Assembly (NCBI GenBank): GCA_021646465.1
Contig: SOET01000040.1
Span: 1-40,054 of the forward strand
Origin: Candidatus Kuenenia hertensis
GTDB taxonomy: Bacteria > Planctomycetota > Brocadiia > Brocadiales > Brocadiaceae
Direction: 5' to 3'
Length of the DNA: 40,054 nucleotides
This document shows positions 17,819 through 26,833 of the stretch, piece after piece (position 1 is the stretch's first letter; each line of letters opens with the position of its first letter). The position numbers were made by a program, and so were the translations under genes. The notes beneath the pieces were generated by a model that was given only the letters and a program-made list of their open reading frames with translations, was not told the origin of the DNA and searched no databases.

Positions 17819-17851
17819 CCACTGAGTAAAAAAACAGTTGAATGCAAAAAT

Positions 17852-17888
17852 AAAAAGCCCATGATATTCACAATATCATGGGCTTTTT
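17852..17888. terminator. Bidirectional intrinsic terminator
   Basis: A near-perfect stem: GCCCATGATATT (17857-17868), loop CAC, AATATCATGGGC (17872-17883), flanked by an A tract before and TTTTTT after. It lies between the convergent octaheme gene and hemC and should stop both. Confidence 0.95.
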
Positions 17889-17945
17889 TATTGATACTAA
17901 TAAACAGGAAGGTTTCCAGTAAAATACTAAACACTGATTAATTAT

Positions 17946-18890
17946 TTATTTGCCTGAAAATTTCTGCCTGATTTCCTGCAAAATTTTGTCGCCGCCATTG
18001 TCCAGCATTCTCTGGGCAAGTTCGTTTCCAACCGTTGTTGCTTGTTGAATGGAACCGCTATGGCTGTCCCGTATGGTGCGTTCTCCGTCAAGCGTACAAA
18101 TAACTGCTTCGAGATGCACTTCATTATTAAGAACTTTAGCATGTGCGCCTATCGGAACCTGACACCCTCCCTGGAGTGTTGCCAGGAGAGCACGTTCCGC
18201 TTCTACCGCTATTCTGGTATGCTGATCATCCATTTTCGATACGATTTTATTCACCCGTTCGTCGTTTTTGCGAATTTCTATGCCAAGTGATCCCTGCCCT
18301 ACAGCGGGCAACATTATTTCGAAGGGAATAATTTCGCTGATTGGCCCGGTATAGCCAATTCTTATTAATCCTGCACGGGCGACTAAAATAGCATCCAAAT
18401 CGTTCTCTTCAAGTTTTTTGAGACGGGTGTCAAGATTGCCCCGCAAGTCTACAATTTCAAAATCAGGTCTCAAAGCAAGGAGTTGCGCCTTTCTGCGTAA
18501 ACTGCTGGTACCGATACGCGCATTTCCAGGAAGTCTTTCAAGAGTAACATTCTTTGCGCTGATAAGGACATCGCTGGGATCCACACGTTTTGGCATCGCT
18601 CCGATTATTAATTCTTCAGGTATTTCTGTGGGAATATCTTTCGCGCTATGAACGGCAAGGTCAATTTTTGCCTTAATTAAAGCTACTTCTAATTCTTTGG
18701 TAAAGACGCCAACACCTCCAAGACGCGACAATGGTACATCGGTAATCTTGTCCCCGCTGGTGGCTATTTTTTTGATTTCAAATTCAAAATCAGGGTTTAA
18801 TTTTTTGAGTTCAGAAATAACCCAATTTGTCTGGGTTAATGCGAGTTTACTTCCTCGTGACCCAACGATAATAAGTTTCCCTTTTGGCAA
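17946..18890 (-). CDS. hemC: Hydroxymethylbilane synthase (porphobilinogen deaminase)
   Basis: Cytoplasmic enzyme joining four porphobilinogen units in haem and other tetrapyrrole synthesis. N-terminal VGSRGSKLALTQT, the GVGVFTKELEVALI segment, AVHSAKDIPTE, GTSSLRRKAQLL, DLRGNLDTRL and LPAVGQGSLGIE all match the family in order, and C243 in LQGGCQVPIGA is the dipyrromethane-cofactor Cys. Length (314) is normal. The start is TTG, with GGAG about 9 bases upstream and no in-frame ATG before it. A promoter with 17-bp spacing is visible upstream. It is divergent from dsbD, and an ample haem supply suits a multihaem-cytochrome lifestyle. Confidence 0.96.
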   Translation of the reverse strand: MPKGKLIIVGSRGSKLALTQTNWVISELKKLNPDFEFEIKKIATSGDKITDVPLSRLGGVGVFTKELEVALIKAKIDLAVHSAKDIPTEIPEELIIGAMPKRVDPSDVLISAKNVTLERLPGNARIGTSSLRRKAQLLALRPDFEIVDLRGNLDTRLKKLEENDLDAILVARAGLIRIGYTGPISEIIPFEIMLPAVGQGSLGIEIRKNDERVNKIVSKMDDQHTRIAVEAERALLATLQGGCQVPIGAHAKVLNNEVHLEAVICTLDGERTIRDSHSGSIQQATTVGNELAQRMLDNGGDKILQEIRQKFSGK

Positions 18891-18964
18891 TGCAAACCGT
18901 CTCCATTTAAAAAGTAAAATAGTGATAATATGTGCGTAGATTTTTTGCTGTATTTAATAGTTTG

Positions 18965-18993
18965 ATAATAGCATAATATGCCATATGAGTCAA
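18965..18993 (-). promoter_or_regulatory. Sigma70-like promoter for hemC
   Basis: Read on the minus strand: TTGACT (complement of 18988-18993), a 17-base spacer, then TATTAT (complement of 18965-18970). Both boxes match consensus at five of six positions. It ends 74 bases before the hemC start. The spacer contains a near-palindrome, GCATATTATGC. Confidence 0.62.
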
Positions 18994-19132
18994 ACTACTT
19001 TGTTGCAGGGAAAATTACTTGTAATAATGATATACAATCAAAAATCATCTTTAGGTTGGCATAAAGGATAGATGAAAAAAACAAACGAACTTAATTGTTT
19101 TTTTCACTTTCGATAAATATAAGGGAGAGATT

Positions 19133-20965
19133 ATGAAAACCAGCATACCGAAAAAAGTTCTCTATAGTTTTTTTTTATTTATCCTGATTCAAAATGTTTC
19201 ATCAGCAAATTCCCTTCCTTTCAGAGCACATGCGACAGCAGAACAGGAGGAGGTTTTTATTGGAGAACAAATCCCTGTAACGATTACTATTGCAATGGAT
19301 CAGGACCATTACATCTATAAGGATCAATTACGAATAATGAGTGGTGAGCCTGACCGATATGAGGTTTTCTTAACAGAACTTCCAGAAGGGGAAACCAAAA
19401 TAGATCCCTTTCTGGAAAAAGAGGTACGTTATTACGAAGGACAAGTCACAATACCAGCGTCTGTGCAATTGAGCGATAATGTGCCTGAAGGCCCTTATAC
19501 AATTCAACTGAAGGTTCGCTATCAAGGGTGTTCTGCTACAATCTGTTTTGCTCCAAAGACGGAGAAATTGCTGTTACCGTTAATAATCAAATCATCCTCA
19601 AGCATTACATTCACAGAAAAAGCAGAAGATGCTCCACGTACATTGCAGGAAGAGGAAACCACATCAGAAGTGAGCGATATACAAAAAACCATCGAAGATA
19701 AAGGTATTTTCTTATCATTCATTTTTATATTTCTGGCAGGAATAGGCTTAAGCTTTACTCCATGTGTATATCCTATGATCCCCATTACTGTGGCGATAAT
19801 CGGAGGACAAGCTACTGGCGAACAACAGCAAGGGAAAAGGAGCCCCCTTAGGTCGTTCCTTCTCTCATTGGTCTATGTATTGGGTATTTCCATCGTATAT
19901 TCCGCAATGGGAGTAACGGCGGCTTCTACCGGTGCATTGTTTGGTACCGCGTTGCAAAGCCCGTGGGTTATTGGTTTTGTTGTGGCGGTTTTTGTAGCAC
20001 TTGCAATGAGTATGTTTGGAGTGTATTACTTAAGAGTTCCGCCATTTATTTCAAACCGGCTTGGCGGGAAAACGGGAAAGGGTGTTGCCGGTATTTTTGT
20101 CATGGGTTTGATTTCCGGTATTGTGGCATCGCCGTGCATCGGGCCGATCCTTGCCAGTTTGCTGGTATATATTGCGAGCACTGGAAATAAATTTTTAGGT
20201 TTCTGGATGCTGTTTGTCTTTGCGTGGGGGCTAGGCGTTATCCTTATCGTGCTGGGAACGTTTTCGGGTGCGGTTCGGGCTCTTCCCAAATCCGGCTCAT
20301 GGATGGAAACGGTGGAAAGGATATTCGGATTTCTCTTAATCGGAGCTGCTCTGTATTATCTACGTCTTATCATTCCCCAGGGGGCTTTTATTATCATACT
20401 CGGAGTTTTCCTGATCGTTATCGCAGTTTTCTCAGGAGGCTTCGATAGGCTAATATTTGACAGCTCGCATTTTCAGCGTGCCAGGAAATCATTCGGTTTA
20501 ATAGCATTTATCTTTGGTGCTTATTTTTTAATTGGATATCTGATAAGCAAAGGTTTCATTGTGCCGCCGTTATTCACATCGACAACTATTCAGACTGCCG
20601 GTGTACACAAAGAAGAAATACAATGGGTCACAAACGAGAAAGAGGGACTCGAAAGGGCAAGGAAGGAAGGGAAAGCAGCGATAATAGATTTTTGGGCAAC
20701 GTGGTGTTCCGCCTGCATGGAATTGGAAAAGATTACGTATGTTGACTCACGAGTCATAGAAGAATCAAAGAAATTTGTAAATATTAAAATAGATTCCACA
20801 AACTCTGATGACCCAGAGATAAAAAAACTGTGGAAAAAATACCAGATTGTCGGCTTGCCTACAATACTATTTGTGAATAAAGACGGCAAGGTGTTGAAAG
20901 ATAAAACAATCACTGGCTTTGTCAATCCCGAAAAATATTTGCGGATATTGAAAAGTGTGGAGTAG
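19133..20965 (+). CDS. dsbD: Thiol:disulfide interchange protein DsbD
   Basis: Membrane protein carrying reductant from cytoplasmic thioredoxin to exported thiols, including apocytochrome c. All three domains are visible in 610 residues: a signal peptide then an N-terminal DsbD-alpha domain with C133 and C138; a central domain of about eight membrane spans from about residue 190 to 470 with the pair C211 (FTPCVYP) and C335 (ASPCIGP); and a C-terminal thioredoxin domain with W-C525-S-A-C528. The start follows AAGGGAGAG. No neighbour shares its strand closely. Reduced haem-binding cysteines are needed for the many c-type haems encoded nearby, so a role in cytochrome maturation is likely (inference). 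Confidence 0.95.
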   Translation: MKTSIPKKVLYSFFLFILIQNVSSANSLPFRAHATAEQEEVFIGEQIPVTITIAMDQDHYIYKDQLRIMSGEPDRYEVFLTELPEGETKIDPFLEKEVRYYEGQVTIPASVQLSDNVPEGPYTIQLKVRYQGCSATICFAPKTEKLLLPLIIKSSSSITFTEKAEDAPRTLQEEETTSEVSDIQKTIEDKGIFLSFIFIFLAGIGLSFTPCVYPMIPITVAIIGGQATGEQQQGKRSPLRSFLLSLVYVLGISIVYSAMGVTAASTGALFGTALQSPWVIGFVVAVFVALAMSMFGVYYLRVPPFISNRLGGKTGKGVAGIFVMGLISGIVASPCIGPILASLLVYIASTGNKFLGFWMLFVFAWGLGVILIVLGTFSGAVRALPKSGSWMETVERIFGFLLIGAALYYLRLIIPQGAFIIILGVFLIVIAVFSGGFDRLIFDSSHFQRARKSFGLIAFIFGAYFLIGYLISKGFIVPPLFTSTTIQTAGVHKEEIQWVTNEKEGLERARKEGKAAIIDFWATWCSACMELEKITYVDSRVIEESKKFVNIKIDSTNSDDPEIKKLWKKYQIVGLPTILFVNKDGKVLKDKTITGFVNPEKYLRILKSVE

Positions 20966-21303
20966 CACTTTTTAGGTGCCGGATTGAATTTGTTTTTAAA
21001 TCTTTTATAATTATCGGCAGTTATTTACCTTAACATCCTCTTAAATAAAGTCAAAACATAACAAAATAAAACAATTATACGAATTCCGTATAAAAGTACA
21101 TATTGCAAAATTTTGTTGATATATGTGTTGATATGCACCATTGTTTTTGTGAAATTTACTTAGTGTACACGATTTCAAGCGATACTATAGAGAAAATAAA
21201 GAATAAATATTAAGAATACATGTTGTACGTAAATATAAATTAGAAAATGACGGCGTTGTCGTTATGCAATGTGCTAAATGTCCGGTGCGGAAGGGTGGGC
21301 TCG
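20966..21303. other. AT-rich intergenic region
   Basis: About 340 bp after dsbD. A weak GCAC/GTGC inverted repeat lies just past the stop codon. I see no gene, firm terminator or promoter in it. It marks the left edge of the accessory patch. Confidence 0.5.
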
Positions 21304-21981
21304 ATGGAAAATAAGATTTCAAAGATATGTTGGAATTCCGAAGGCTGGAAATTTCCACCAGGTTCAAAAGGCAAAAGTGCGGCGGCAAAGTCTTTCGAGG
21401 CGGAATATGGCTATGGCCACGAGGAATGGGTGTTTGATAAAACTCGCATGATTGAAGGGTATCACTATGCCTTCTTGCGGCCACTAAACTTGAAATCCGA
21501 CAAGCATGTCGGCAAAATCTACAATTTGTTCCTCTATACAATCACTAACAGCATAAAGTATTTTGTGGGGCAAATAAAAAATGCGGAATGTATTTCTAAA
21601 AAAGAATCTAGAGATATCTTTGCGATATATAAGCAAAAGAAATGGCTTAATGAAATGGTAAAAGAAATAGAGAGGGCAGGCGCTAATCCAAAAACCTTTA
21701 TGGAAACATCTCCGGAGATCTTTTTTAACGTAAAATTCAAATTTGAAAATGTCATAAGACCGGAAGAAGTTGAAGAGTTATCGGACGATGACCTTAACAT
21801 ATCAACGACTCGTTATAAACTCCTGCCTAGATCAACAGACTTCAAATTTGTAACTGAAAGCATCGATGAGGGGAATGACGGCAATTTTAAGAGCACAAAG
21901 ACAAGAAAGCGCATATATAAAGTTGACAGTTCTTTTGGTCCATATCATAACAAATTACAAAATGCCCTATGTACATTTTAA
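21304..21981 (+). CDS. Truncated restriction-type protein (N-terminal module only, tentative)
   Basis: A 225-residue product with no signal peptide. The N-terminus (ICWNSEGWKFPPGSKGKS, then YGHEEWVFD and EGYHYAFLRPL) resembles the leading module of multi-domain proteins often annotated as HNH or modification-dependent restriction endonucleases. The reading frame ends at HNKLQNALCTF, which in my memory of such relatives is where the nuclease part begins, so the catalytic half seems missing. ATG 21304 follows GGAAGGG and gives the conserved start; the frame is open from 21247. No methylase or second restriction gene is nearby. It may be a decayed defence gene or a stand-alone binding module. 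Family assignment rests on memory and is not certain. Confidence 0.5.
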   Translation: MENKISKICWNSEGWKFPPGSKGKSAAAKSFEAEYGYGHEEWVFDKTRMIEGYHYAFLRPLNLKSDKHVGKIYNLFLYTITNSIKYFVGQIKNAECISKKESRDIFAIYKQKKWLNEMVKEIERAGANPKTFMETSPEIFFNVKFKFENVIRPEEVEELSDDDLNISTTRYKLLPRSTDFKFVTESIDEGNDGNFKSTKTRKRIYKVDSSFGPYHNKLQNALCTF

Positions 21982-22028
21982 ACAAGTGCGAAGTGTAATA
22001 GTAAAATACAAATTGGGGGAACGAATAG

Positions 22029-22244
22029 ATGGGTAAATACAAATATGAAATAATAATTTATTGGAGTCAGGAGGATGAGTCGTTTGTTGCAGAAGCGCCG
22101 GAGTTGCCAGGCTGTGCAGCAGATGGTGACACACATATGGAGGCGCTTGCCAATATTGAGGTCGTTATACAGGAGTGGATAGAGACTACAAAAGAATTAG
22201 GATGCCATATTCCTGAACCAAAAGGCAGATTAGTCTTTGCATAA
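22029..22244 (+). CDS. HicB-like antitoxin-family small protein
   Basis: A 71-residue protein of the HicB/UPF0150 type: a beta-beta-alpha start (YEIIIYWSQEDESFVAEAPELPGCAADG) followed by a helix (EALANIEVVIQEWIETTKELG) and a short proline-containing tail. This is the partial RNase-H-like fold found in HicB antitoxins. It lacks the C-terminal DNA-binding part of longer HicB proteins. No HicA toxin (short double-stranded-RNA-binding fold) is seen on either side, so it is an orphan. A strong GGGGGAA lies before the ATG. It is 48 bp after the truncated restriction-type gene. Confidence 0.8.
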   Translation: MGKYKYEIIIYWSQEDESFVAEAPELPGCAADGDTHMEALANIEVVIQEWIETTKELGCHIPEPKGRLVFA

Positions 22245-22322
22245 AACACTAATACCTAACAAAATAATCCAACGGGCATAAAAAACGCTACCGCATGCAT
22301 TTCCGGACAGGAGGTTTAAGCC

Positions 22323-22541
22323 ATGAAATTAGCAAATTATCCCGAAACTGATTCTCTTTATATTGATCTTTCAGAAAAAACAAGTGTTGAAAGTATGGAA
22401 ATTTCAGAAGGTATAGTGTTTGATTACGATGACGAGGGGAAATTAGTAGGCATTGATATAGATAATGCCAGCAGTAAAGTAAAATTGAAGGAACTTATTA
22501 TTAATAGATTGCCATCAGAAATCAAAAAAATTATGGCATAA
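22323..22541 (+). CDS. DUF2283-family small protein
   Basis: A 72-residue protein matching the DUF2283 pattern: Y-x-x-x-T/D-SLYIDLS near the start, an ISEGIVFDYDDEGKLVGIDIDNAS core and a helical tail. Function is unknown; family members often lie beside toxin-like DUF4258 genes, which would suggest an antitoxin role, but no such gene is here. AGGAGG precedes the ATG. Together with the HicB-like gene it forms a pair of antitoxin-like orphans of the size commonly carried on mobile cassettes. Confidence 0.8.
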   Translation: MKLANYPETDSLYIDLSEKTSVESMEISEGIVFDYDDEGKLVGIDIDNASSKVKLKELIINRLPSEIKKIMA

Positions 22542-22548
22542 TAAGACA

Positions 22549-22640
22549 TTGAGCCAACAGCAAGCAACGCCCCCGGCGGGTGAACACGCTGTTGGAACAG
22601 AAGGGACTCTATCCCTCAGCTCAACTGCGCACCGTTAGAC
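22549..22640 (+). repeat. Folded element, possible degenerate attC-like site
   Basis: Just after the DUF2283 gene, TTGAGC (22549-22554) pairs with GCTCAA (22619-22624), and inside it CCAACAGC (22554-22561) pairs with GCTGTTGG (22588-22595). The element ends with GTTAGAC (22634-22640), which fits the integron R' core consensus GTTRRRY. The expected left core RYYYAAC is not recognisable, and no integrase is in the window, so the attC reading is tentative. It has no T tract and is not an obvious terminator. Confidence 0.35.
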
Positions 22641-22813
22641 TATGAGATTACATATTTAAAACTAAATCTGCAGAATTCCTCAAATGATATGATGAATGTA
22701 ATAGTTGTTAACCATAATTAACAAAGGCAAACATCAGGTTGAAAAATGAGTACCAGAAAAATTGCATTACAATACATTTAAAGAAATAAACGTCTCGAAT
22801 GTAAATATTAGAA

Positions 22814-23431
22814 TTATTTCCTGCCTATCTTGTTTTCTGTGCCGTTGATGATTCGCCTGATATTGGATTTGTGCCGTATGATGAGAAATACCGAGATAAA
22901 TATGGAAAACAACGTTATGGGCAGTCTGCTCCCGAAGGGTTCTTTATTGATCAGGATTATACAGATTATTAATATGATGGAACTGACCATTGACCCTAAA
23001 GAGACGTAGCGGGAAATGAATGTGGTTAACACCCACGCTGTTGCTGAAATGAACAACGGTATGGGTGCCAGCCATATAAAGACGCCGCAGCCTGTCGCGG
23101 CTGCCTTGCCGCCTTTAAAACTCAAAAAGATCGGAAACGTATGCCCCAGTATCACTCCGATGCCGCACAATACCGTGTATACTGTGCGACTCTGCCCCTG
23201 AGTTATGTAATCAAAAATAAAAACCGGAAGAAACCCTTTCATCATATCCAGAATAAAAACCAGTATCCCGTATTTTTTCCCCAATACCCGCCATACGTTA
23301 GTTGCCCCCGGATTGCCGCTTCCTACCTGACGTATGTCAACGTCTTTTGCCAGTTTGGCAACGATAAAGCCAAATGGAATACTCCCAATAAAATAGGAAA
23401 GAACCGGACACAGTATATTTACGATGAACAT
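22814..23431 (-). CDS. plsY: Glycerol-3-phosphate acyltransferase PlsY
   Basis: Membrane enzyme that transfers the acyl group of acyl-phosphate to glycerol 3-phosphate, the first step of phospholipid synthesis. The family motifs are clear: GSIPFGFIVAKL, GSGNPGATNVWRVLG and LGHTFPIFLSFKGGKAAATG, set among about six membrane segments in 205 residues. It lies 27 bp after the LPS kinase gene on the same strand, which makes a small envelope operon. Bases 22641-22813 upstream of its stop hold nothing I recognise. Confidence 0.95.
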   Translation of the reverse strand: MFIVNILCPVLSYFIGSIPFGFIVAKLAKDVDIRQVGSGNPGATNVWRVLGKKYGILVFILDMMKGFLPVFIFDYITQGQSRTVYTVLCGIGVILGHTFPIFLSFKGGKAAATGCGVFIWLAPIPLFISATAWVLTTFISRYVSLGSMVSSIILIICIILINKEPFGSRLPITLFSIFISVFLIIRHKSNIRRIINGTENKIGRK

Positions 23432-23458
23432 AGAATAACCTTTTCCATTGAATTGTTT

Positions 23459-24349
23459 TTAAGATAACCGAAGTACACGCCACCAGAATTTGTGAAATGT
23501 GTGAGGCGAATAATATTGACGAATGTATGTCTTCCAATCGCTGTCAATCACGGGTTCATTTGCCATGTATGCCCTGAAAAATCTCATCCTGTCGATCTTT
23601 GATACAGGAAAAAGTTCTTTTCCTGTTTTTTCCCTTTGAAGCCAATAATACTTCTCAAGAGAACGATCTAAACGTAATAGATTCTTCATTCTTTTCGGAA
23701 GAGTTAATTTTGGCAAAACCGTTGATTTATCCAGATCAATTATGTATGCCTCAAACGTTTCAGCGGAATTTTTTCTTACGAGTATATTTTTTAAATGCAA
23801 GTCCGCATGATATATTCCCGCGTCATGCATTTTCCTTATCAGTTTTGCAAGGACAGGAATAATAAATTTTTTAGACTCCCGGATATATTCTGAGGGATGT
23901 TCATTAAGAAAGTGTATCAGGTCAACTGCCCCGGGAATTTCCTTTGTTATGAAATCAGCCGAATAGAGGCCTCCCAGTATTTTTCTCTTTGTTATGGCAA
24001 TGGCTTCTGCGGAAGGTATGCCGTTTTGTAAGGCAACTTCATGTACATAGATTTCATTGAATGGCCTGTCACTGTAAAAGAATACATTTCCCAAAAGCTT
24101 TCCCAATAGACCTCCATGTCTGTAGTTTCTGATAATGAGTCTTTCACCGCCATTTTTTTTAACCGGAATCGACAGATAACTGCCACGGCCCTGTTTTACC
24201 CGAAAAACATCTGAATAGCCCGTTCCTGCCGGCAGTGTATCGAAAATGATGTCTGAAATGAAATCTTTATACTCTTCTTTTACAAATAAGGTGATCTTCT
24301 TGTTTTTCACTATAGAAAAATGTGGGGGTATTTTTGTTGTAAGCGACAT
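23459..24349 (-). CDS. LPS-core/Kdo kinase family protein (KdkA/WaaP-like)
   Basis: A 296-residue kinase-fold protein of the lipopolysaccharide kinase family, which phosphorylates Kdo or heptose in the inner core. Visible elements are an N-terminal glycine-rich region with RNYRHGGLLGKLL, an HEVALQNGIPSAEAIA segment, the catalytic loop H181-A-D183-L-H-L-K-N188, and the metal-binding IIDLDK segment (D205, D207). It starts with ATG at 24349. Its partner gene plsY and the nearby heptosyltransferase-type gene fit an outer-membrane glycolipid pathway. I cannot separate Kdo kinase from heptose kinase specificity. Confidence 0.85.
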   Translation of the reverse strand: MSLTTKIPPHFSIVKNKKITLFVKEEYKDFISDIIFDTLPAGTGYSDVFRVKQGRGSYLSIPVKKNGGERLIIRNYRHGGLLGKLLGNVFFYSDRPFNEIYVHEVALQNGIPSAEAIAITKRKILGGLYSADFITKEIPGAVDLIHFLNEHPSEYIRESKKFIIPVLAKLIRKMHDAGIYHADLHLKNILVRKNSAETFEAYIIDLDKSTVLPKLTLPKRMKNLLRLDRSLEKYYWLQREKTGKELFPVSKIDRMRFFRAYMANEPVIDSDWKTYIRQYYSPHTFHKFWWRVLRLS

Positions 24350-24568
24350 ACATAATATTTTATCAAATTGATGTGCATTGTCTGATGATTTTTTATTATA
24401 TTACACGAATTCTATGAATACAAATGCAAAGTTAATGCGCATAAAATGAGATGGAGAGAGATATCACGGGTTAAATTGGAGTTGCAAATAAGTTTCACAG
24501 AGGGTACAGTAATCGAAATGTAATAAGAATTGTAAAATAACAGGATAGCATTCCTGAGCATTTAATTA

Positions 24569-24661
24569 GATTCTTCGCTCCGCTCAGAATGACAAGCTTT
24601 TTCATAGATGACATTGTGGCAATAAAAGTGTCATTCGGAGGGCGGAATGACCGAAGAATCT
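24569..24661. repeat. Palindromic intergenic repeat element
   Basis: AGATTCTTCG (24569-24578) is inverted as CGAAGAATCT (24652-24661). The arms are longer but imperfect: inside the left arm AGAATGACA (24586-24594) faces TGTCATTC (24630-24637). The central part holds the start of an open frame, but the element is best read as a short dispersed palindromic repeat (a REP- or MITE-like unit) of the GAATGACA type seen between genes in several phyla. Confidence 0.65.
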
Positions 24662-24684
24662 CGACTTTAAAATTCCAAACAAAC

Positions 24685-25779
24685 ATGAACATAGGAAAAA
24701 ATATCATCAACCCGAAGAATATTTTAGTCATTCGTCTGGGTGCAATGGGAGATATTATCCACGTAATACCTGCTGTAAAAATGGTAAGAGAGGCTTTGCC
24801 CTCCTGTAAGATTTCATGGCTTGTCGAGGATAAGAATAAAGATTTGGTTGAAACGGTTTCTGAGGTGGATGAAGTGAATGTTTTCCCCAGGAGTCGCTGG
24901 CAATTATGGTTAAGGCATCCTGAACGATATTTTCAATTAATTTCTGAAATGTTTGTGTTTTTTAAACGTTTAAGAGCGAAAAGATATGATGTTGTATTGG
25001 ATTTTCATGGTAATTTTAAAAGCGGGATTTTGGGATATTTGAGCGCCTCGAAAATACGGGTAGGTTTTTCCCGAAAATATTGTAAAGAATTCAATTATAT
25101 TTTTACAAATGTGCGTATTGCTCCGCCGCAAAAGGTAATGCATAGAATTGAAAAATACCTGTCGCTTGTGAAAGGATTGGGTATTGAGGCATATTATCAA
25201 AGGCCGGTATTTTCCGTTCCGGAAGAATACCGTGATTATATTAACGATTTTATCCGCCAAAACCAACTGGAGCACAAACCCATGGCGATTCTTCACCCGG
25301 GAACAAGTTTGTTTGGTAAATACAAGAGATGGTCTCCGGAAAAATATGCGAACTTGTCGGATAAACTGATAGAGGATTTCGGGTATTCGGTCGTTTTTAC
25401 GTGGAGCGGAAAGGAATATGACATAGCGGAAGACATTCAATCACGCATGCGTTTCCCGTCAACAATTGCCTGCAAGACGGCATCGGTTAAACAGTTAATT
25501 GCTTTACTGCAATGTGCGGCCCTTTACATTGGTGGGGATACAGGACCAACCCATCTTGCGTCATGTCTCGGAATCCCGACTATCGCAATTTTTGGCCCAA
25601 AGGACCCGGTCATTTACGCTCCATATGACGATACTGCGTTGGTGGTGAGAAAAGATATTTATTGCAGTCCTTGCGCAAAACGCAGTTGCGATCATGTAAC
25701 GTGCATCCATTCCATAACTCCCGATGATGTGTATGGTAAAGTCTGTGAATTAAGGATGAAAAGAAGTTTGACTTTTTAA
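24685..25779 (+). CDS. GT9-family glycosyltransferase (heptosyltransferase-like)
   Basis: Cytoplasmic-face glycosyltransferase of the ADP-heptose:LPS heptosyltransferase family, 364 residues. The N-terminal NILVIRLGAMGDIIHVIPAVKMV and the C-terminal ILHPGTSLFGKYKRWSPEKYANL and GGDTGPTHLASCLGIPTIAIFGPKDP motifs are typical GT9 acceptor- and donor-binding parts. A C-terminal Cys cluster (CSPCAKRSCDHVTC) is also common there. The frame is open from 24589, but that start lies inside a palindromic repeat; ATG 24685 gives the usual N-terminus, though its Shine-Dalgarno is poor. It works with the neighbouring LPS kinase (inference). Heptosyltransferase I or II cannot be chosen. Confidence 0.88.
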   Translation: MNIGKNIINPKNILVIRLGAMGDIIHVIPAVKMVREALPSCKISWLVEDKNKDLVETVSEVDEVNVFPRSRWQLWLRHPERYFQLISEMFVFFKRLRAKRYDVVLDFHGNFKSGILGYLSASKIRVGFSRKYCKEFNYIFTNVRIAPPQKVMHRIEKYLSLVKGLGIEAYYQRPVFSVPEEYRDYINDFIRQNQLEHKPMAILHPGTSLFGKYKRWSPEKYANLSDKLIEDFGYSVVFTWSGKEYDIAEDIQSRMRFPSTIACKTASVKQLIALLQCAALYIGGDTGPTHLASCLGIPTIAIFGPKDPVIYAPYDDTALVVRKDIYCSPCAKRSCDHVTCIHSITPDDVYGKVCELRMKRSLTF

Positions 25780-25847
25780 ATATTGCCTGATATTATAACT
25801 CTTCGCTTCACTATTATTGGAAGGTGACATTAAGGAGAGATTTTGTT

Positions 25848-26819
25848 TTGGAAACCGAGGATATTTTCGCTTCAATTAAAACCCTCATGGATGAGGTGGA
25901 AGCCAGATTCTATAAAGAATTACAACCGAAGAACAACTCATTAGCAGATCTTGTAGTACACATAAGTAAATATAAAGGCAAAAGACTGCGCCCCGCGTTA
26001 ACACTGCTTTCCGGAAAATGTATCAGTGATACGGCGCCCCAGCACATTGACCTTGCTGTTGTTGTGGAAATGGTACATACCGCAACGCTGGTACACGATG
26101 ACATCATTGATGAGGCTGCCATGAGAAGGCATGTTGAAAGTATGAATTCGAAGTGGGGACGTGAAATATCCATTTTATTTGGAGATTATTTGTTTTCCCG
26201 TGGCTTTACCATCCTTTCTTCCCTTGATTCTCAAATAGCGACGTTGCTGCTTTCTCAAACGGTAAATACGATGTGCGAGGGAGAATTGATTCAACTGAAA
26301 AGACGTTATGATATGGGACTCAGTGAAGAAGATTACATTGATATTATTGAAAAGAAAACTGCTTCATTGTGCGCTACAAGCTGCCGTTTAGGCGCTGCCT
26401 TCGCCGGAGCAAACCACAAACTTTCGGATATGATGTCAAATTATGGTTTAAAAGTAGGAGCCGCTTTTCAGATTATAGATGATTGCCTTGACTTTATGGG
26501 AGATGAAGATGAAGTTGGCAAATCGCTGAATACGGATATTAAAAAAGGGAAACTTACTTTACCGCTAATTCGGTTGGTAAATCAGCTTCCCGTAAGCAAG
26601 CTGGAATCAGCAAAGGAATTGATCTTCGAAGGTCATTTAGATGAAAGAAAGAACGCGATAGTAGAGCTGCTTACCGAGCATGATGCGGTAGAATACGCGT
26701 TTGATAAGGCAAAAAGTATTATTAAACAGGCACAGGATGAGATAGCGCCGCTTCCCGATTCTCAATACAAAACAGCGCTTATCGAACTGGCTGAGTATAT
26801 AATTACCAGAAAAAAATAA
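25848..26819 (+). CDS. Long-chain polyprenyl diphosphate synthase
   Basis: Trans-type isoprenyl diphosphate synthase making the side chain of menaquinone or a related quinone. Both aspartate-rich motifs are present: HDDIIDEA near residue 81 and IIDDCLDFMGD near residue 210, with GKRLRPALTLL before the first. I favour TTG 25848, which has AAGGAG 10 bases upstream; a GTG at 25824 is also in frame but lacks a good Shine-Dalgarno. That gives 323 residues. tatA follows after 14 bp. Chain length cannot be deduced with confidence. Confidence 0.88.
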   Translation: METEDIFASIKTLMDEVEARFYKELQPKNNSLADLVVHISKYKGKRLRPALTLLSGKCISDTAPQHIDLAVVVEMVHTATLVHDDIIDEAAMRRHVESMNSKWGREISILFGDYLFSRGFTILSSLDSQIATLLLSQTVNTMCEGELIQLKRRYDMGLSEEDYIDIIEKKTASLCATSCRLGAAFAGANHKLSDMMSNYGLKVGAAFQIIDDCLDFMGDEDEVGKSLNTDIKKGKLTLPLIRLVNQLPVSKLESAKELIFEGHLDERKNAIVELLTEHDAVEYAFDKAKSIIKQAQDEIAPLPDSQYKTALIELAEYIITRKK

Positions 26820-26833
26820 GAAAGGATCGTTTT

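Noticed and set aside
22029-22541. A HicAB toxin-antitoxin pair
   Set aside because: The second gene is DUF2283, not HicA; no HicA-like frame is found on either strand nearby.
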